Positions 8,024 to 16,259 of a stretch of DNA of 54,300 nt are shown here, in pieces. A program made the position numbers and the translations under genes. The DNA is from Yaniella sp. (lineage in GTDB: Bacteria; Actinomycetota; Actinomycetes; Actinomycetales; Micrococcaceae): NCBI RefSeq assembly GCF_030453185.1, contig NZ_JAKDKW010000006.1, positions 1-54,300 of the forward strand, read 5' to 3'. Numbering within the stretch: the stretch's first letter is position 1; the number at the start of each line of letters is the position of its first letter. The notes beneath the pieces are model-generated. The model did no database searches. It had not been told where the DNA came from and saw nothing but the letters and a program-made list of their open reading frames with translations.

Positions 8024-9722
8024 TCTGCAGTACACGCAAGGCAATTGCCTGAGCGCCTCGGTGGCCTGCTAGTCGTAACCACTGTTGCGGTGCTGACGTA
8101 TCGGGTAGGTCCAGTTGCTGCGATTTTTCCTCACTGCTGGCCTGGAGCAAGTGGCTTGTCTTGAGTCCTTTGGCCGCATTGGCATCAGTGGCGCGGGCAT
8201 CGAGATAGTCTTTAATAGCGAGACGTTTTGCACGGTCCACGATATTGGCGATCGTGGCACCAGAGACGAAGTCAGCGAAGTACAGCACGACAACCGCGCC
8301 GTCTTGGTACGTTACTTCCACGAATTGATTGTCGCTGTGTCGAGCATAAAGTGATTCCACAGCCTGATTGATCATGTGCTCGACGGCGGCTTGTGACCCG
8401 CCGTGTTGCATTACTTCGTTTGGATGCACGGGGATTTCTGAGGTCAGATAGATCCCAAAGATTTCATGGGCGCCGGTGGCGTCTGGGCGGTCCACCCGGA
8501 TTTTTACATCCAAGCGGCCGGGACGCAGAATAGCCGGATCAATCATATCTTCACGGTTGGAGGCGCCGATGACGATCACATTCTGGAGCGATTCGACGCC
8601 GTCAATTTCGGCCAGTAACTGCGGAACAATGGTGGTTTCAACATCTGACGAAGTGCCGGATCCACGGGTACGAAACAGGGATTCCATTTCGTCAAAGAAA
8701 ATTACTACCGGATACCCCTCAGAAGCCATTTCACGTGCACGAGCAAATATGGTGCGTATGTGGCGCTCGGTCTCGCCCACATATTTATTGAGGAGTTCGG
8801 GACCTTTGATATTCAAGAAATACGAGTGAGCGACTCCGTCAACGCGCCCGCTCAATGATTGGGCAACAGCTTTGGCGATGAGCGTTTTACCGGTACCAGG
8901 TGGCCCGTAGAGCAAGATGCCTTTTGGCGGTTGGAGATGATGCTCGCGATAAAGCTCGGGATAGAGGAACGGTAATTCTACAGAATCGCGTATTTGGCCT
9001 ATTTGTTTTCCGAGTCCGCCGATGTCGTCGAAAGTCGCGTCGGGAACTTCTTCCAACATCACGTCTTGTACATCGGAGACATCCAGCACCTGGGTGGCAA
9101 AGCCCGAACGATAGTCCACCAGCACCGCATCCCCTACACGCAACCGTACGTCGCACAGTGCTGCAGCTCGGTTCACGACATGCTCGTCGTCACTTCGTCC
9201 CACGACAAGGATCCGGTTATCGTCAAAGAGCTCTTTGATGCGTCCAGTGTCGCCCGTGGGGTTCGGGCTGAGGACAGCCACGATGGATAATGCTTCATCG
9301 AGCAGGACATCGCTGCCGGCTGTTACGGCTTCAGCACTGAGCATCGGTGAGATATGAGTGCGCATCTTGCGCCCCGAATACAAGATATCCGCAGCGGGGC
9401 GCGCCACGGATGGCAGCTCAATGGATGGGTCATGTTCTCGCCCGGCGTGTACTTCGAGTACGGTAGCGAAGCTAAACGGCGGCTGCGCATTATCAGCGAT
9501 TGAGTCCTTAAGATCTGTGATCTCTTCGCGTGTGAGATTCAGGATCTCGACCATACGACGATTATTGCGTGACGCGGTATCGAGGTCTGCTCGCAGTTGC
9601 CGATTATTCTCAACCAGAGTGGCTAGCCTGCGCCGGGTTGAGTCATATTTCTGCTGCAGATTTGTGTGCACTTCGGCAGAGATCGACTCTCGTGGTGTTT
9701 CGATCGGCGCATTGTCAGACAA
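8013..9722 (-). CDS. mpa: Proteasome-associated AAA+ ATPase Mpa/ARC
   Basis: Hexameric ring ATPase that binds pupylated proteins through its N-terminal coiled coil and unfolds them. Residues ~18-75 are coiled coil, followed by tandem OB folds (~80-220) and one AAA domain with Walker A GPPGTGKT (273-280) and Walker B VIFFDEME (~340-347), plus Arg-rich sensor LRPGRLDVKI. The start is TTG behind GGAGGT. The protein ends ...RVLQNGQ. Proteasome-activating orthologues end in GQYL, so the docking tyrosine is missing exactly at the end. With prcBA absent from this locus, the ATPase probably works without a 20S core, as in Corynebacterium. Confidence 0.94.
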   Translation of the reverse strand: MSDNAPIETPRESISAEVHTNLQQKYDSTRRRLATLVENNRQLRADLDTASRNNRRMVEILNLTREEITDLKDSIADNAQPPFSFATVLEVHAGREHDPSIELPSVARPAADILYSGRKMRTHISPMLSAEAVTAGSDVLLDEALSIVAVLSPNPTGDTGRIKELFDDNRILVVGRSDDEHVVNRAAALCDVRLRVGDAVLVDYRSGFATQVLDVSDVQDVMLEEVPDATFDDIGGLGKQIGQIRDSVELPFLYPELYREHHLQPPKGILLYGPPGTGKTLIAKAVAQSLSGRVDGVAHSYFLNIKGPELLNKYVGETERHIRTIFARAREMASEGYPVVIFFDEMESLFRTRGSGTSSDVETTIVPQLLAEIDGVESLQNVIVIGASNREDMIDPAILRPGRLDVKIRVDRPDATGAHEIFGIYLTSEIPVHPNEVMQHGGSQAAVEHMINQAVESLYARHSDNQFVEVTYQDGAVVVLYFADFVSGATIANIVDRAKRLAIKDYLDARATDANAAKGLKTSHLLQASSEEKSQQLDLPDTSAPQQWLRLAGHRGAQAIALRVLQNGQ

Positions 9723-9795
9723 GCGAACCCTACCTCCAAAAGTTTACGGATACGTAGTCAACAGTCTACGTGCCTTGAAGATTCCCGTCTTGGGT

Positions 9796-10875
9796 TCATT
9801 CGGAATTCTCGTCGTCTTGTTGCGAATTTTTAGCGGTTCGCGCAGCATTGATCGAATCCTGCGACCGTTCGGCCTGGGCTTTGGACTGACGGACGGCTTT
9901 CTTGGCGCGTTTCGTGGTTGGCTCCCGATGACCGTGCTGTTCGGCACGCCAACGTTCGGGGGCTTCGGGTGTCCAAATGTCCATGTCTTCTTGCTTGAAC
10001 GTCTTAATACGTCGGCGCAGTTCAAGACCTTCTTGCCCCAGCGCCAATCTGCGGGCCATGACCAGGAAACCGGTATGACCGACCATTCGGTGCTGCGGTC
10101 GAACGGCCAGACCATCAAGATGCCAACCTCGAAGCATGGTTTCCGAGGCTTCGGCGGCCGTAAATCGGCCATCCTCCCGGATCGCTTCGTGAATCCGGGA
10201 TAGTTGTGTTGCTGTCGCCACGTAGTTCAGCCACACTCCCCCGGGTGCTAACAGCTCAGCAACGGTGTCCACGACCTCCCACGGCGCCAACATATCTAGG
10301 ACAACGCGGTCTATCGTGCCTGGCTCGTGCTGTTTGAGAGCTTCCTCCTGGACGTCCCCTAGAGTGATGCTAAAAGCAGGGTGCCGTTCACCAAAAAACG
10401 TAGTTACGTTCGCTTCGGCAATCTCGGCAAAATCTGCTCGGCGCTCATAAGAGAACACTTTGCCCTGGTCCCCCACTGCGCGCAGCAAGGAAATGGATAA
10501 GCCACCCGACCCGACACCGGCTTCAACCACACGTGCACCCGGAAAAATATCTGCCATATGAATGATTTGTCCGGTGTCCTTGGGGTAAATCACAGTGGCA
10601 CCGCGGGGCATCGACAAAACGTAGTCGGATATCAACGGTCGCAGAACCTGGTATTCAAACCCGTGGGTATTTTCGATGACCACACCTTCAGGTCCGCCAA
10701 TCAACTCATCGTGGTGGAGCACTCCGTGCTGGGTATGGAATGACTCACCGGCTAACAAGGTGATGGTGTGGAGTTTGCCGCGTTCATCAGTGAGCTGGAC
10801 TCGTTCGCCGGCTCGTAGTGGGCCGCGACGACTTAGAGCTCCGACCGGCGGAGTGTTATCACCCGAGGTGGTCAT
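9796..10875 (-). CDS. trmI: tRNA (adenine(58)-N1)-methyltransferase TrmI
   Basis: SAM-dependent enzyme forming m1A58 (and m1A57 in some species) in the T-loop of tRNA. The N-terminal ~90 residues form the TrmI-specific beta domain (RAGERVQLTDERGK, HHDELIGGPEG). The Rossmann SAM motif VVEAGVGSGGLS is at 116-127, and the catalytic-Asp loop VVLDMLAPWE is at 191-200. A ~90-residue Lys/Arg-rich C-terminal tail (ERWRAEQHGHREPTTKRAKKA) is longer than in the minimal family and may bind RNA. The ATG has AAAGGA before it. It sits 73 bases upstream of mpa; this gene directly before mpa is the standard actinobacterial order. Confidence 0.93.
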   Translation of the reverse strand: MTTSGDNTPPVGALSRRGPLRAGERVQLTDERGKLHTITLLAGESFHTQHGVLHHDELIGGPEGVVIENTHGFEYQVLRPLISDYVLSMPRGATVIYPKDTGQIIHMADIFPGARVVEAGVGSGGLSISLLRAVGDQGKVFSYERRADFAEIAEANVTTFFGERHPAFSITLGDVQEEALKQHEPGTIDRVVLDMLAPWEVVDTVAELLAPGGVWLNYVATATQLSRIHEAIREDGRFTAAEASETMLRGWHLDGLAVRPQHRMVGHTGFLVMARRLALGQEGLELRRRIKTFKQEDMDIWTPEAPERWRAEQHGHREPTTKRAKKAVRQSKAQAERSQDSINAARTAKNSQQDDENSE

Positions 10876-10899
10876 ACAACAGTCCTTTCACAAACTGGG

Positions 10900-12066
10900 T
10901 TAGGCATTAAGGCGTCCGGCAAGAGTTTCCGGATTGATGATGCCAAGAATTCTGTGGGGTACTTGCGTTTCGTCGATCACCGCGATGACTTCGTTTGGGA
11001 ACTCCATAAACGTGGTGAAGAGATGTTCAACGGTATCGGAAGAATGAACTTGTGCTCCTGGATTTACCGTACGTGAGACGGTACTGACTGGCAGGTTCCA
11101 TGAACTCCGTGGGACGGATGCCAGCGCACCGGAGTCCACGATGCCGACAAGCACTTCATGCCCGTTATGCTCATTGAGGTCAAGTACGGCTATGGGCAGT
11201 TGCTGATATTCACGTCCGGGCCCGGCACCGTTTAGCAGCGGTATTAATTCTGAAATACTGGCGTGAGACAGCACGGTTTGGACCGGCGTCATTAATTCTA
11301 TGATGGTCAGTCGCTCAGCTAGGAGTTGTGCTTCGGCTGTCTTAATAGCAGCAGAGGCTGCCTGCCAAAGCATGGCACCCAGGAGCACAATGATCACCAG
11401 TGTGAACGGTGACAGCTCCCCGGTCTGGAGAAGTGGTACCAGTACCCCGCCGACGAATAGGAGCAGTACAATGACTCGACCAGACCAGCCCGCAGCCCGC
11501 ATGCCACGCGCTCGCGATCCTGTCGCAGCCCAGACCGAGGATTCTACAACGCGACCGCCATCGAGCGGATGGCCCGGTAACAGGTTGAAGATGCCAATCA
11601 AGAGGTTTGTCCATACTGTGATGGTCAAGAGCACCTGGGCCGTGCCCGAAGGGTCTAAGAGAACCTGCAGAAGTAACCATGCAGCTCCGGCAATGACCAG
11701 GTTGGAAATCGGACCGACAATTGCAACTGTCAGTGAACGTAGCGGAGTTTGTTCTTTTCCGGTGGACGAATGTTCATAAATTGTCGCGCCACCCCAAAAG
11801 TTGAGAGTGACCTCATTGACTTTCCACCGAAAACTGATGGCCGCCAGCGCGTGAGCGAGCTCATGGATTAACACTGTGCCGAACATGATGAGCACAAAGA
11901 ACGCAGCGACCGCCCACGTCCAAGCCGTCGAAGCATCTGGCAACGCTTGAGAAAACGTAGGGCGGAAGACCACCATGATCAGCGCGGCAAAGAACCACCA
12001 CGACCAGCTGACATAAATTGGTATGCCAGCCAGCGAGGCAATCTTCAGGCCTTTTTTGGCGGTCAT
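10900..12066 (-). CDS. M50 site-2-type membrane metalloprotease with CBS domains
   Basis: Intramembrane zinc protease of the S2P/M50 family (Rv2625c-like subgroup with CBS domains). Starting at ATG 12066, behind an AAGGATGGAG stretch, it has about six membrane segments: SWSWWFFAALIMVVF, WAVAAFFVLIMFGTVL with the zinc motif HELAH at 68-72, AIVGPISNLVIAGAAWLLL, and NLLPGHPLDGGR (161-172) holding the third zinc ligand Asp, then two more. The C-terminal ~130 residues are a CBS pair (ELMTPVQTVLSHAS, VLVGIVDSGAL, RTVNPGAQVHSSDTVEHL), which usually bind adenine nucleotides. It is the first gene of the trmI-mpa-dop-pup-pafA run, 24 bases before trmI. Substrate unknown. Confidence 0.88.
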   Translation of the reverse strand: MTAKKGLKIASLAGIPIYVSWSWWFFAALIMVVFRPTFSQALPDASTAWTWAVAAFFVLIMFGTVLIHELAHALAAISFRWKVNEVTLNFWGGATIYEHSSTGKEQTPLRSLTVAIVGPISNLVIAGAAWLLLQVLLDPSGTAQVLLTITVWTNLLIGIFNLLPGHPLDGGRVVESSVWAATGSRARGMRAAGWSGRVIVLLLFVGGVLVPLLQTGELSPFTLVIIVLLGAMLWQAASAAIKTAEAQLLAERLTIIELMTPVQTVLSHASISELIPLLNGAGPGREYQQLPIAVLDLNEHNGHEVLVGIVDSGALASVPRSSWNLPVSTVSRTVNPGAQVHSSDTVEHLFTTFMEFPNEVIAVIDETQVPHRILGIINPETLAGRLNA

Positions 12067-12289
12067 GCTAAAGGCTCCATCCTTATTTATCGCTGACAGG
12101 GGGTATTCGTTAAACCTTGCCACATTTTCGAAACACCATCGTGCGTGATGAGCACGGTGGCTGAATTGCGCTGTGGGCGTGGCACAAGGTTCCCGGGAGC
12201 TCATACTCTACGCGGTGTCAGCGAACACGGGTATCACGGGAGGAAACAGTTGGCTAAGCTGGAGTGTACAGAGTGACTGAACGTATTGA

Positions 12290-13246
12290 ATGGATTGTAT
12301 GTCTGAATTTTCTGGCGTGGATCAGAGCTTCCTGGGCTGGTTAGCGAAGCACACTCCGACCCTGTCTGGGCGGACTTCTCGTGCGGCAAGGGTGATGGTC
12401 GCGGCTTTCGAGGGTTGGTCCGATGCCGGCGACGCCGCGACGGATGCGATTGAAGAAATCGCCCGGCAAACGAATGCCGAGCTCATGACCGAACTGAATC
12501 AAGACGACTATTACGACTACCAAGTCACGCGTCCGGTCGTCACCCGAAATACTGATGGCACCAGTCAGATTGCTTGGCCAAGCACCCGAGTATTTCACTC
12601 CGTTGCGGGCCAAACCCAACCTGATCAGCCAGAACTGTTTATGATTCTTGGGACTGAGCCCAGTCTGCGTTGGCGGTATTTTGTTAAAGAAATATTGGAC
12701 TACGCCGAAGAGTGGGACATCGATGCGATCGTCGTCACCGGTGCCCTCTTGGCAGATGTGCCGCACTCGCGCCCGCTGACGCCTTCAAAATCCTCTGCTC
12801 ACCACGAACTGCGAGATGCTTTAAAAGGCTACGCTCAACCTACATATGAGGGACCAACGGGCATTACCGGCGTGCTGACCACTGCCTCGGCTTCCCGAGG
12901 TTTTCCGACAGTTTCGACGTGGGTTACAGTCCCCCACTATGTGGCTCAAGCGCCATCACCCAAAGCACAGTTGGCATTGGTTCGAGAACTCGAAGATCTC
13001 CTTGGGCTGCGTTTGGACATGAACCTCTTATCTGATGATGCAGCGGCCTGGGAGCGTGGCGTCGATGAGCTTGCTGGCGAAGACCCAGATGTAGCGGCCT
13101 ACATTGAACAATTGGAACAGGCTCGTGACACGGAACAATTGCCGGAGGCATCCGGCGAACAAATTGCAAAAGAGTTTGAACGCTACCTCAAGCGGCGTAA
13201 TAACGACGACGGTGGTACTGCCTCCCGAGGAGACGGTACACACTAA
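12290..13246 (+). CDS. PAC2 family protein
   Basis: Belongs to the PAC2 (proteasome assembly chaperone 2) family of actinobacteria, whose bacterial function is unproven. The hallmark N-terminal segment RVMVAAFEGWSDAGDAATDAIE and the later LGTEPSLRWRYFVKEILDYAEE and TGALLADVPHSRP segments are present, and residues after ~270 are an acidic/basic tail (YLKRRNNDD). It is 318 residues from the first ATG; a second ATG at 12299 is nearly as good and neither has a strong Shine-Dalgarno. It is convergent with mshC, with a strong shared terminator between them. Despite the family name, no proteasome gene is visible here. Confidence 0.85.
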   Translation: MDCMSEFSGVDQSFLGWLAKHTPTLSGRTSRAARVMVAAFEGWSDAGDAATDAIEEIARQTNAELMTELNQDDYYDYQVTRPVVTRNTDGTSQIAWPSTRVFHSVAGQTQPDQPELFMILGTEPSLRWRYFVKEILDYAEEWDIDAIVVTGALLADVPHSRPLTPSKSSAHHELRDALKGYAQPTYEGPTGITGVLTTASASRGFPTVSTWVTVPHYVAQAPSPKAQLALVRELEDLLGLRLDMNLLSDDAAAWERGVDELAGEDPDVAAYIEQLEQARDTEQLPEASGEQIAKEFERYLKRRNNDDGGTASRGDGTH

Positions 13247-13262
13247 AAGACTTGTGAGAAGA

Positions 13263-13306
13263 CTCAGGGCACCCACGAACCATTCGTTGGGTGCCCTGAG
13301 TTTTTT
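13263..13306. terminator. Strong terminator between the PAC2 gene and mshC
   Basis: CTCAGGGCACCC (13263-13274) and ACGAA pair with TTCGT and GGGTGCCCTGAG (13283-13300) around a CCA loop, with one bulged T. Six T residues follow on the plus strand. The stem can also end the convergent mshC transcript, although the minus-strand tail is less T-rich. Confidence 0.9.
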
Positions 13307-13315
13307 CTTGGTGAG

Positions 13316-14590
13316 TTAGTACAGTTTGATGCCTAAGAGGGCATCGACCACAACCGCTACATTTACAGACTGTAGATTTGGATCCCGCGGCACAGCTTTT
13401 TCACTGGCACGCTCGGCCCAGTCGTCCACGGCTTGTAGAGCGCGCGGAGCATCCAGATCGTCCGAGAGCGCCGAGAAAATTTCTCTCGTCAGTGCTTCAG
13501 CCTCGCCGCGTTGTTCAAACGCCATCGCGGATTTCCATGATTCGAGACGCTGAGTTGCTGTCGAGAGGGCTTCATCCGTGTAGGACCAGTCGCTGCGGTA
13601 GTGGTTATCCAACAGCAGGGTGCGAATTGCCATCGGCGATTCGCCACGGGCGACCAGTCTCGAGACCAATTCCAGGTTCCCAAGGGACTTGGACATTTTC
13701 ACGCCATCGAGGCCAACCATGCCGGAGTGCACATAGTGTTGAGACATTGGGCTGTCGGTCACTGATGTTGCGTGGGCAGCGGAGAATTCATGGTGTGGGA
13801 ACCGTAGATCTGAGCCGCCGCCCTGAACGGTAAAGGGCACCGGCAGTGTGTGGTGTGCGATCGCAGAGCATTCGACGTGCCATCCAGGACGACCTGCTCC
13901 AAGAACGTCGTCATCCCAGGAGGGTTCGCCGTCACGACGAGCCGACCAGACCAACGGATCGAGTGGATTCTTTTTGCCCGCACGGCCGGGATCACCGCCA
14001 CGTTCTGGGAAGATCTCTGCCATCTCGTCATGCGAATGTGCGCTGACGGAACCCAGGCGCCAGTCTGTACGCTCCTCGGCTGCCTCGATGGAGAAGTAGA
14101 TGTCTCCCTCAGGGTTCTTGTCGTCGCCGGGAACGGTATAGGCAACGCCGGCCTCCACCATTTGGCGCACCAGAGTTCGAATCCAATCAACCGTTTCTGC
14201 CACACCCAGGTAATGTGATGGCGCTAAGACGTTGAGGTGTTGCATGTCAGAGCGGAACAGGTCGGTTTGTTCTTCCCCCAGTTCTCGATAGTCCACACCG
14301 ATTTCTCGGGCCCGTTCGAATAAGGGGTCGTCAACATCGGTGACGTTTTGCGTGTAGGTAACCCGATATCCTGCCGCAATCCAATAACGGTATAGCAAGT
14401 CGAAAGCCACGTATGTGTTGGCATGGCCCAAGTGCGTGGCATCGTAGGGGGTGATGCCGCAAACATACATCGTGGCGTGGTTGTCATTAACGGTGACCCG
14501 TTGTTTTTGTTGGGTAGCCGTATCAAAGAGTTGAAGATCATCTTCCTGTACAGGAAGGGCAACCGGAAATGGAGTGATCCAAGATTTCAT
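13316..14590 (-). CDS. mshC: Cysteine ligase MshC of mycothiol biosynthesis
   Basis: ATP-dependent ligation of L-cysteine to glucosaminyl-inositol (GlcN-Ins), the third step of mycothiol synthesis. It has the class I aminoacyl-tRNA synthetase fold derived from CysS: zinc Cys in TMYVCGITPYD, HIGH box as THLGHA, HVECSAIAHH zinc region and KMSKS as KMSKSLGN. GITPYDATHLGHA and 424 residues distinguish MshC from cysteinyl-tRNA synthetase (~460, with a longer anticodon domain). The ATG has AAGGAAC at 13 bases. It follows uppP by 62 bases on the same strand; uppP-mshC-PAC2 neighbourhoods are common in actinobacteria. mshA lies at 19,081. Confidence 0.95.
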   Translation of the reverse strand: MKSWITPFPVALPVQEDDLQLFDTATQQKQRVTVNDNHATMYVCGITPYDATHLGHANTYVAFDLLYRYWIAAGYRVTYTQNVTDVDDPLFERAREIGVDYRELGEEQTDLFRSDMQHLNVLAPSHYLGVAETVDWIRTLVRQMVEAGVAYTVPGDDKNPEGDIYFSIEAAEERTDWRLGSVSAHSHDEMAEIFPERGGDPGRAGKKNPLDPLVWSARRDGEPSWDDDVLGAGRPGWHVECSAIAHHTLPVPFTVQGGGSDLRFPHHEFSAAHATSVTDSPMSQHYVHSGMVGLDGVKMSKSLGNLELVSRLVARGESPMAIRTLLLDNHYRSDWSYTDEALSTATQRLESWKSAMAFEQRGEAEALTREIFSALSDDLDAPRALQAVDDWAERASEKAVPRDPNLQSVNVAVVVDALLGIKLY

Positions 14591-14652
14591 GAAAACTAGC
14601 GTGTTCCTTACGAATGATGTTTATCCGATGAGGGTTTTGTAGAGGCTATGGG

Positions 14653-15486
14653 TTAGGCGTTAATGATTCCTAAACCAAGCAGGACATACAGGGCAGCACC
14701 CAGCAGGATGCGATACCAGACAAAGACTTTGAACGAGTTATTCGAAATGAATCTCATGAGCCATGCGATGATCGCATATCCGACGAAGAAGGCCACTACT
14801 GTCGCTACTAAAGTTTCGAGCATGCCGTAGGTCGCGGAAGGATCAGGGCTGGAAATCGACTGAGCCAGTTTATAGAATCCCGAGGCAAAGACTGCGGGAA
14901 CCGCCAGCAGGAACGCATAGCGCGCTGCTGCCTGACGGGTGTAGCCCAGTGCTAGGCCCATGGTGATAGTCCCGCCGGAGCGCGACACACCTGGAATGAG
15001 CGCCATTGCTTGGGCGAGGCCATACAGGATGCCGTCTCGCCAGGTCAGTTTCCTGATGGGCTTGACCTGTTTGCCCCAGGTGTCTGCCATCGCGAGAATC
15101 ACGCCGAAAACGATCAGCATGGTGGCCACAAGCCAAAGCGATCGGAACGTAGTGTCAATATACTCTTCGAATAATAAGCCGAGCACACCAATGGGTATAG
15201 AACCGACGATGATGAGCCAGCCCATACGGACATCGGGATCCGAGTGGGAGACTTTCCCCGCTAATGCTCGACACCACTGACTGATAATTCTCGTGATATC
15301 TCGCCAGAAGTAGAGGAGCACAGCGAGTTCGGTACCTATTTGGGTGATGGCGGTAAACGCCGCCCCGGGGTCTGCTGCGCCAGGTAAGAATTCACCAATG
15401 ACGCGCAGGTGCGCCGACGATGAGATCGGCAAAAATTCGGTAAGGCCTTGCACCAGGCCTAGGATGATAGCTTCAATCCAGTTCAC
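14653..15486 (-). CDS. uppP: Undecaprenyl-diphosphatase UppP (BacA)
   Basis: Integral membrane enzyme that dephosphorylates undecaprenyl diphosphate so the lipid carrier of cell-wall synthesis can be reused; it confers bacitracin tolerance when abundant. The two signatures are present: [18 protein letters not shown] near the start with the catalytic Glu and Ser residues, and [18 protein letters not shown] near residue 165 with the active-site Arg. About eight hydrophobic segments can be counted and 277 residues is the family length. The start is GTG behind AGGGTTG. Convincing full-length gene, probably cotranscribed with mshC. Confidence 0.96.
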   Translation of the reverse strand: MNWIEAIILGLVQGLTEFLPISSSAHLRVIGEFLPGAADPGAAFTAITQIGTELAVLLYFWRDITRIISQWCRALAGKVSHSDPDVRMGWLIIVGSIPIGVLGLLFEEYIDTTFRSLWLVATMLIVFGVILAMADTWGKQVKPIRKLTWRDGILYGLAQAMALIPGVSRSGGTITMGLALGYTRQAAARYAFLLAVPAVFASGFYKLAQSISSPDPSATYGMLETLVATVVAFFVGYAIIAWLMRFISNNSFKVFVWYRILLGAALYVLLGLGIINA

Positions 15487-15546
15487 TCGGTCAACCCTAC
15501 GACACTCAAGTGGAAAAGTTTTGAAGCTACGACACGTTGACCCTAG

Positions 15547-15852
15547 TTAGTCGTCCTCTTCACTATCGCTCTCGTCCTCAATGACGAGGCCGTCGAAGTC
15601 ATCCTCGTCATCTTCGTAGTCGTCGAAATCGTCATCATCGTCGTCGTCTTCGTCTTCGAATATGTCTAATGGAGTGACCTCGCCGGTGGCATCATAGAGG
15701 GCGTCTTCGTAGCCTTCGAATGCGTCAGCAAGCGCGTAATAGGTGTGCTCCAAAGTTGGGTCATCTTCGCCACGTTTGTTCGTTGCTGCAGCAAAGTGTT
15801 CTTGGAGTGCGGAAACAAGTGCGTCTAGCGAGACGCGCGGATCGGTGCTCAT
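15547..15852 (-). CDS. Small highly acidic protein, function unknown
   Basis: 101 residues. The N-terminal ~55 residues look folded and helical (SLDALVSALQEHFAAATNKRG, HTYYALADAFEGYEDALYD). The remaining ~40 are almost entirely Asp and Glu, including a run of seven Asp. Similar small acidic proteins next to uppP are found in related actinobacteria and have sometimes been labelled primosomal, but nothing here supports that name. The start is ATG at 15852, without a clear Shine-Dalgarno. It lies 60 bases upstream of uppP on the same strand. The acidic tail could mimic nucleic acid or bind metals; that is speculation. Confidence 0.75.
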   Translation of the reverse strand: MSTDPRVSLDALVSALQEHFAAATNKRGEDDPTLEHTYYALADAFEGYEDALYDATGEVTPLDIFEDEDDDDDDDFDDYEDDEDDFDGLVIEDESDSEEDD

Positions 15853-16019
15853 GGAGTCTAGATTATCTTGGATTAAGACTGGTGACTACACTTTATGAGT
15901 TTATGTGCTTGGCCTGCTGCGAAACCGCAAAATTGATACGTTCCGGTTTCGAGACAGGCTGACTACAGTAGATGTACTATTCCAAGAATAGGCGCGCTAC
16001 CAAGTAGGAGGACCAGCGA

Positions 16020-16259
16020 GTGCGAGAGACCCCGATTGTCAGCAGTATCGATGCTCTAACCCGGAAGAACGCTTGGGAATATTTGGTGATAACTGTTGCG
16101 CCCGATGATTCACTGGCAGCGGCCCGACAACGTTTAGTCGAACATGCTGAGTATGGACACTGGGAATTGCAAAGATCGCTGCTCTACAAGGGTGGGACTC
16201 GACGCTTTTGGTTGCGACGCAAGGCCATGAAGGTCGAGTCCACGCTGCTTGTAGTCTGA
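16020..16259 (+). CDS. DUF5703 family protein
   Basis: A 79-residue actinobacterial protein of unknown function. The recognisable core is WEYLVITVAPDDSLAAARQRL...AEYGHWELQRSLLYKGGTRRFWLRRK; proteins of this group are near-constant in length and keep the Trp-Glu pair and the Arg-rich RRFWLRRK strand. The start is GTG with AGGAGG ten bases upstream. Its stop codon (16257-16259) directly abuts the stop of the convergent acyl-CoA dehydrogenase gene with no base between, so no intergenic terminator can exist there. Confidence 0.85.
   Translation: MRETPIVSSIDALTRKNAWEYLVITVAPDDSLAAARQRLVEHAEYGHWELQRSLLYKGGTRRFWLRRKAMKVESTLLVV

Noticed and set aside
9358-10203. Open frame antisense to mpa and trmI (281 codons)
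   Set aside because: It spans two genes with clear families on the other strand and has no recognisable domain.
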